8,609 nt of DNA from the NCBI GenBank assembly GCA_024698845.1, contig JAILQR010000079.1, positions 1-8,609 of the forward strand, given 5' to 3'. Within the stretch, counting starts at the first letter, position 1; every line of letters starts with the position of its first letter. The translations under genes and the position numbers were made by a program. The stretch comes from Bacilli bacterium (lineage in GTDB: Bacteria > Bacillota_I > Bacilli_A > RF39 > UBA660). The notes below the pieces were generated by a model. The model was not told the DNA's origin. It made no database searches and saw only the letters and a program-made list of their open reading frames with translations. Positions 4,917 through 8,609 of this stretch are shown in pieces.

Positions 4917-5544
4917 AACAGCTAAAACCTGCCCTAAGTGTGGATTTAAAGTAAAAAAAGAAATTAGTAAAAATGAAAAAAAGGATAGAATAAAATTATT
5001 TGTTACAATTGGAATAATACTAGCCTGCTTTATAGCAGTAGGAATAGTATGTATAAATCTTATGCATCAAAACAAAGTAAAGAAGTATAAAGAAAAATAC
5101 GAAGAAATCGTTGATAAAATTTATTCAAGTGGTATAGAAGCTGAAGATTGCATATCACTATACAGAAAAGTTTGGTATAACACCATATGGGAAGAAGAAG
5201 ATACTGAGACAGACAAATACACTAAAGATTCTAATGGGGAATTTTATGATGACTTTAATGATTCTTTACATGTGTTATCATCAGATAGCAATTTCTCAAA
5301 AAGAATTTCTTCACTAGAAATTGATAGTGATATTGTACAATCTTTATTTGATGATTTAAAAAATCCACCAAAAGAAATGAAGGATGCATATGATGATCTA
5401 GATGAATTGGTAGATGTTTACCTATCATTTATAAATTTGGCAACAAATCCAAGTGGAAGTTTAAAATCATATACAGAAAAATATACTGAACTTGACGATA
5501 AAGTTGTTAGTCTTTATAAAAAAGTTCAAAGAAATATTGATTAA
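4873..5544 (+). CDS. Zinc-ribbon membrane protein with an extracytoplasmic helical domain
   Basis: 223 residues. A zinc ribbon with Cys6, Cys9, Cys20 and Cys23 (CEEC, CPKC) is followed by a basic linker (24-41), one membrane helix (about 41-64) and an outer domain of about 155 residues that is largely helical and charged. The first part of the outer domain (66-105) looks coiled. The last part has LKNPPKEMKDAYDDLDELV (162-180), ATNPSGSLKSY (190-200) and a terminal helix. I have the impression that this 'PP-E---AY--L--L---Y' plus 'PSGSL-SY' pattern recurs in small Firmicutes surface proteins, but I cannot attach a family name to it. The first 44 coding bases are identical to those of the next gene. 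AGGA at 4862-4865 is 7 nt before ATG and the upstream gap is 16 nt, so it belongs to the operon. Function unknown. Confidence 0.82.
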   Translation: MSLIKCEECGKEISETAKTCPKCGFKVKKEISKNEKKDRIKLFVTIGIILACFIAVGIVCINLMHQNKVKKYKEKYEEIVDKIYSSGIEAEDCISLYRKVWYNTIWEEEDTETDKYTKDSNGEFYDDFNDSLHVLSSDSNFSKRISSLEIDSDIVQSLFDDLKNPPKEMKDAYDDLDELVDVYLSFINLATNPSGSLKSYTEKYTELDDKVVSLYKKVQRNID

Positions 5545-5555
5545 TTCGGAGAGCA

Positions 5556-5601
5556 ATATGTCATTAATAAAATGTGAAGAATGTGGAAAAGAAATAAGTG
5601 A
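5556..5601 (+). repeat. 46-bp exact direct repeat, copy 2 (start of the next zinc-ribbon gene)
   Basis: Identical to 4871-4916, 685 bp downstream in the same orientation. With no third-position differences over 14 codons, the copy must be recent or maintained by recombination. Confidence 0.95.
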
Positions 5602-5977
5602 TAAGGCAGGTGCTTGTCCTAAATGTGGAAATCCAATGCAAAACATAAACTATAATAGATTTTGTACAGAGTGTGGAGAACCAATAGAACCAAATGATAT
5701 ACAATGTAAGCATTGCTATTCAATATTAAAAAATAACAATGTATACATTATAGATAAAAAAACAAACGCAATGTCAGTAGCTGGATTTGTTATAAGTTTG
5801 GTATCACTATGTTTTGCCTTTCTATCAATTCTAGGATTCATATTTTCATGTATCGGATTATCCCAAGTTAGTAAACGAAATGAAAAAGGATATGGACTAG
5901 CATTAGCAGGATTTATAATATCATTATTGATGTTTATGATTATGGTTTTATATATCTTAATACTTGTATATGAATAA
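5558..5977 (+). CDS. Double zinc-ribbon membrane protein with a DUF4190-like hydrophobic domain
   Basis: 139 residues from the ATG at 5558. Two zinc ribbons in series: Cys6, Cys9, Cys20, Cys23 (CEEC, CPKC) and Cys36, Cys39, Cys50, Cys53 (CTEC, CKHC). Then comes a hydrophobic half, AMSVAGFVISLVSL (71-84) to GLSQVSKRNEKGYGLALAGFIIS (100-122) and a final helix. The 'AGF-ISLVSL ... GLSQ-SKRNEKGYGLALAGFIIS' layout is that of DUF4190-like membrane domains with two or more helices. A longer frame opens at 5492 inside the previous gene, but GGAG (5548-5551), 6 nt before the ATG at 5558, and the MSLIKCEECG start shared with the preceding gene fix the shorter one. The gap upstream is 13 nt. Last gene of the operon, followed by a strong terminator. 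The ribbons should be cytoplasmic; the ligand and role are unknown. Confidence 0.83.
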   Translation: MSLIKCEECGKEISDKAGACPKCGNPMQNINYNRFCTECGEPIEPNDIQCKHCYSILKNNNVYIIDKKTNAMSVAGFVISLVSLCFAFLSILGFIFSCIGLSQVSKRNEKGYGLALAGFIISLLMFMIMVLYILILVYE

Positions 5978-5982
5978 CAAAT

Positions 5983-6010
5983 AAAAAAAGATCCAATTTG
6001 GATCTTTTTT
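5983..6010. terminator. Bidirectional terminator between the accessory operon and leuS (GATCC-AATTT-GGATC)
   Basis: An 11-bp stem (5984-5994 with 6000-6010) with a 5-nt loop. Six T follow on the plus strand and seven T on the minus strand. It begins 6 nt after the TAA of the zinc-ribbon gene and overlaps the leuS stop (6011-6009), so it ends both convergent units. Nearly the same core as the terminator at 3109-3136. Confidence 0.92.
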
Positions 6011-8414
6011 ATTTAACTACAATATTGACAATTTTATTAGGAACAACGATAACTTTAACTATTTCTAAGCCATCAGTAAATTTCTTAACATTTTCATTAG
6101 ATTTAGCTATTTCTTCTACTTCATCTTTAGGAGCATCTTTCTTAATATCAATAGTTCCTCTTAATTTACCATTAACTTGAACACCAATAGTAATATTATC
6201 TTCTATGATTTTAGCTTCATCATATTTAGGCCACTCTGATTCACAAATAGCTTTTCCTAAATCATATTTTTCGTTTAATTCTTCAGTAATATGAGGACAA
6301 ATAGGATTTAATAATGTTAAGAATACTCTATAATCATCTTTAGTGATTCCATCTTCAAATTTTTCATATTCATTTAACATAATCATAAGTGATGATACAA
6401 CTGTATTATATTTTAAATGAGTTAAATCAAATTCTACCTTTTTAATTGTTTTATTAACTAAACACTCATCAGTATAACCAGTTTTATCATTTAATTTACT
6501 TCCTATTTTAACTACTCTATCTATAAATCTAGAACATCCTTTTAATGAATCAGTATTCCATGGTGCATCCATTTGATAATCACCCATGAACATTTCATAG
6601 ATACGTAAAGTATCTGCTCCATATTCATTTATAATGTCATCTGGATTTATTACATTTCCTTTACTCTTACTCATTTTTTGATTATCAGAACCTAGAATCA
6701 TACCATGAGATACACGAGTCCAAATCATTTCTTTATTTGGAACAAGTCCAATATTATATAAGAATTGTACCCAGAATCTAGCATATAATAAATGTCTTGC
6801 AGTATGTTCCATACCACCATTATACCAATCTACTTTATTCCAATACTTCATAGCATCCATTGATGCAAATTCTTTATTATTTCTTGGATCCATAAATCTT
6901 AGGAAATACCAACTTGATCCAGCCCATTGAGGCATTGTATCAGTTTCTCTTCTTGCTGGTTTTCCACATTTAGGACATTTACAATTAACAAATTCTTCAA
7001 TTTTAGCAAGTGGAGATTCTCCAGTATCAGTTGGTTCATATTCAGTTACATCTGGAAGAAGTACTGGTAATTCTTCATCTGGAACAGGATTCCATCCACA
7101 ATCTTCACAATAAATCATTGGAATTGGTTCTCCCCAGAATCTTTGACGACCAAATACCCAGTCTCTCATTTTATAGTTATTAACTCTTCTAGCTATGCCT
7201 TCTTTTTCTAACTTATCGGTAATTTTTTCTTTAGCTTCTTCAACAGTTAAACCAGTGAATTCTTCTGAATTCATAAGTTTAATACCTTTACCTAAGTAAT
7301 CATGTTTTTCAAAAGCTTTTTCAGATATATCTCCTTCAATAACTTGAACGATATCAAGGTTGTGTTCTTTGGCATATTCAAAGTCTCTTTGATCATGAGC
7401 CGGAACTGCCATAACAGCACCAGTACCATAATCACCAAGTACAAAGTCTCCTAAGAATATAGGAACTTCTTTACCATTTATAGGATTAATAGCTTTAACA
7501 CCTTTAACTTCAACACCTGTTTTACCTTTATTAAGTTCAGTTCTATCCATTGAAGATTTTAAAGAAGTTTCTTTAATATAAGCTTCAACTTCTTCTTTAT
7601 TTTCAACTCTAGGCATTAATTCTTGTATTAATTTTCCATCAGGTGCAATAACAAAGAATGTAATACCATAAACTGTTTCTATACATGTTGTGAATATACT
7701 AAATTTACCTCCACCAACAATGTTAACATCCATTTCAACACCAGTTGATTTACCTATCCAGTTAATTTGACCTAACTTAACTTTGTCTGCAAAATTGGTA
7801 TCATCTAATCCTTTTAGTAAGTCTTCAGAATAATCACTCATTCTAAGCATCCATTGTGATTTTTCTCTTTGTTCTACTTGAGAACCACATCTTTCACATT
7901 CTCCACCAGCTGCATCTTCATTAGAAAGTACCATTTTACATTTAGGACACCAATTTACCTTAGTAGTAGCTTTATATGCCATATCATGTTTAAAGAATTG
8001 AATAAATTGCCATTGTGTCCATTTATAGTATTCTGGATCAGTAGTAGAAAAAGCTCTAGACCAATCAAATGAAAATCCAATAGATTTCATTTGATCACCA
8101 AATACTTTTATATTTTGTTCAACAACATTTTTTGGATGTTGATGAGTTTTAATAGCATATTCTTCTGCAGGAGCTCCAAATGCATCATAACCCATTGGGT
8201 ATAATACATTATATCCTTGCATTCTTTTAAGTCTTGCTAAAGCATCTTGAGCAGTATAACTTCTAACATGACCTACGTGAAGTCCTGCTCCAGATGGGTA
8301 TGGGAATTCAACTAGAATATAATAAGGATTAGCTCCTTCATTTTTTACTTCAAAAGTTTTATTATCATCCCAATACTTTTGCCATTTTTTCTCTATATCA
8401 GTATAATTACTCAT
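6009..8414 (-). CDS. leuS: Leucyl-tRNA synthetase (class I, bacterial type)
   Basis: Charges tRNA-Leu with leucine in the cytoplasm. 801 residues, normal for bacterial LeuRS. Motifs from the chosen start: the HIGH-type PYPSGAGLHVGH (38-49), a zinc-binding CPKC (156-159) with CERC (173-176), the CP1 editing domain from about 220 to 415 with GTGAVMAVPAHDQRD (330-344), a second Cys pair CEDC (436-439) with CKCPKC (478-483), WAGSSWYF (497-504), and KMSKS (580-584). The C-terminal anticodon-binding region is complete. In the editing domain the usual TTRPDT is TTCIET (242-247), see findings. The longest frame uses a TTG at 8426 that touches GAAAGG (8427-8432) with no spacer. The ATG at 8414 gives the usual N-terminus MSNYTDIEKKWQKYW. 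It begins 2 nt after the stop of an upstream membrane-protein gene, so the two are co-transcribed and probably coupled. No T-box leader fits in between. A terminator overlaps the stop. Confidence 0.98.
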   Translation of the reverse strand: MSNYTDIEKKWQKYWDDNKTFEVKNEGANPYYILVEFPYPSGAGLHVGHVRSYTAQDALARLKRMQGYNVLYPMGYDAFGAPAEEYAIKTHQHPKNVVEQNIKVFGDQMKSIGFSFDWSRAFSTTDPEYYKWTQWQFIQFFKHDMAYKATTKVNWCPKCKMVLSNEDAAGGECERCGSQVEQREKSQWMLRMSDYSEDLLKGLDDTNFADKVKLGQINWIGKSTGVEMDVNIVGGGKFSIFTTCIETVYGITFFVIAPDGKLIQELMPRVENKEEVEAYIKETSLKSSMDRTELNKGKTGVEVKGVKAINPINGKEVPIFLGDFVLGDYGTGAVMAVPAHDQRDFEYAKEHNLDIVQVIEGDISEKAFEKHDYLGKGIKLMNSEEFTGLTVEEAKEKITDKLEKEGIARRVNNYKMRDWVFGRQRFWGEPIPMIYCEDCGWNPVPDEELPVLLPDVTEYEPTDTGESPLAKIEEFVNCKCPKCGKPARRETDTMPQWAGSSWYFLRFMDPRNNKEFASMDAMKYWNKVDWYNGGMEHTARHLLYARFWVQFLYNIGLVPNKEMIWTRVSHGMILGSDNQKMSKSKGNVINPDDIINEYGADTLRIYEMFMGDYQMDAPWNTDSLKGCSRFIDRVVKIGSKLNDKTGYTDECLVNKTIKKVEFDLTHLKYNTVVSSLMIMLNEYEKFEDGITKDDYRVFLTLLNPICPHITEELNEKYDLGKAICESEWPKYDEAKIIEDNITIGVQVNGKLRGTIDIKKDAPKDEVEEIAKSNENVKKFTDGLEIVKVIVVPNKIVNIVVK

Positions 8415-8416
8415 AA

Positions 8417-8609
8417 TTATTTCCAACCTTTCTTAACTAAATGTCTTCCATATATTTCATAAACAGAATATATAAGACCAAATACAAGTGCAAAACCTAT
8501 TAATAGTTGCCATGCAATATGTAGTTTAATATTAGATATAACTGTTACTGTAACAGAAATAATAAAGCCATTAATTAAACTACACCACATAGCTGTAGGT
8601 TTTAAAAGC
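8417..8609 (-). CDS. C-terminal part of a small membrane protein upstream of leuS (partial)
   Basis: On the minus strand, a frame open from the window edge (first whole codon at 8608) runs 63 residues to TAA at 8419-8417. It contains two hydrophobic stretches, SLINGFIISVTVTVI and LLIGFALVFGLIYSVY, and ends in a basic tail, EIYGRHLVKKGWK, so it is a short two-helix membrane protein or the end of a larger one. The hydrophobic pattern, the frame held to 2 bp before the leuS ATG and the GAAAGG of leuS lying within its last codons all support a real gene. I do not recognise the family. An internal ATG (codon 7) exists, but whether the protein starts there or beyond the window cannot be told. It is on the leuS strand, so one transcript is likely. 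Confidence 0.6.
   Translation of the reverse strand, partial: LLKPTAMWCSLINGFIISVTVTVISNIKLHIAWQLLIGFALVFGLIYSVYEIYGRHLVKKGWK
8427..8432 (-). promoter_or_regulatory. Likely leuS ribosome binding site GAAAGG inside the upstream gene
   Basis: Minus-strand GAAAGG is 12 nt before the leuS ATG (8414), a longish spacer; a weaker GGA at 8424-8422 is 7 nt before it. Both lie within the last codons of the upstream frame, which suggests translational coupling. Confidence 0.4.

Noticed and set aside
5998..6180. Plus-strand frame with a hydrophobic, Thr/Ser-rich product
   Set aside because: It lies antisense to the leuS 3' end and opens inside the bidirectional terminator; no start signals.
7869..8072. 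Plus-strand frame of 67 codons antisense to leuS
   Set aside because: It is a mirror of conserved LeuRS coding sequence and has no ribosome binding site or neighbours on that strand.
6009..8414. Mycoplasma genetic code (UGA as Trp)
   Set aside because: All 19 Trp positions of the LeuRS are TGG and the reading frame has no in-frame TGA, which would not be expected in such an AT-rich genome using that code.
8415..8609. T-box riboswitch upstream of leuS
   Set aside because: The region is occupied by an open reading frame to 2 nt before the ATG, and I see no T-box core or terminator/antiterminator pair there.

Overview
The window looks like chromosome from a very AT-rich, low-GC Gram-positive bacterium (Firmicutes/Bacilli-like, possibly one of the uncultured gut lineages near Erysipelotrichales or RF39). 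The reasons are strong AGGAGG/GGTGAT ribosome binding sites, U-tract terminators, AGA as the main Arg codon, a Cse60-type protein, a YtgP/MurJ-type flippase and an 801-residue bacterial LeuRS. All 19 Trp residues of the LeuRS are TGG and every stop seen is TAA or TAG, so the standard code fits and the Mycoplasma UGA=Trp code does not. Genus-level placement cannot be made from this sequence alone.

Layout. Left part (1-3015): the start of a lipoprotein gene, trmB (tRNA m7G46 methyltransferase), a small coiled-coil protein on the opposite strand, a murJ/ytgP-like lipid II flippase and a cse60-like small gene. Four of these five lie on the minus strand. Middle part (about 3105-6010): a self-contained accessory cassette. 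It has a minus-strand XRE regulator and, divergently, four tightly spaced plus-strand genes: a membrane-anchored protein with three Ltp-type repeats, a zinc-ribbon/FxLYD membrane protein, a zinc-ribbon/TM/helical protein and a double zinc-ribbon DUF4190-like membrane protein. The 102-bp divergent intergenic region carries an imperfect palindrome and a perfect TATAAT. The cassette is bracketed by two nearly identical GATCC-N5-GGATC terminators. Right part (6009-8609): leuS, preceded 2 bp upstream by the end of a small membrane-protein gene on the same strand.

How the genes may work together. The left and right flanks are housekeeping (tRNA modification and charging, wall precursor export). The middle cassette is the part worth attention. 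All four plus-strand proteins have a cytoplasmic N-terminus and a membrane segment; three carry a cytoplasmic zinc ribbon, and three expose a domain outside the membrane. The Ltp repeat family includes a prophage superinfection-exclusion lipoprotein, so an envelope-located phage-exclusion or envelope-surveillance role under XRE control is a reasonable hypothesis, not a demonstrated one.

Several starts were moved from the longest reading frame to internal TTG, GTG or ATG codons because the Shine-Dalgarno sequence overlaps the longer start: trmB, murJ, cse60, the XRE gene, leuS and the third zinc-ribbon gene.
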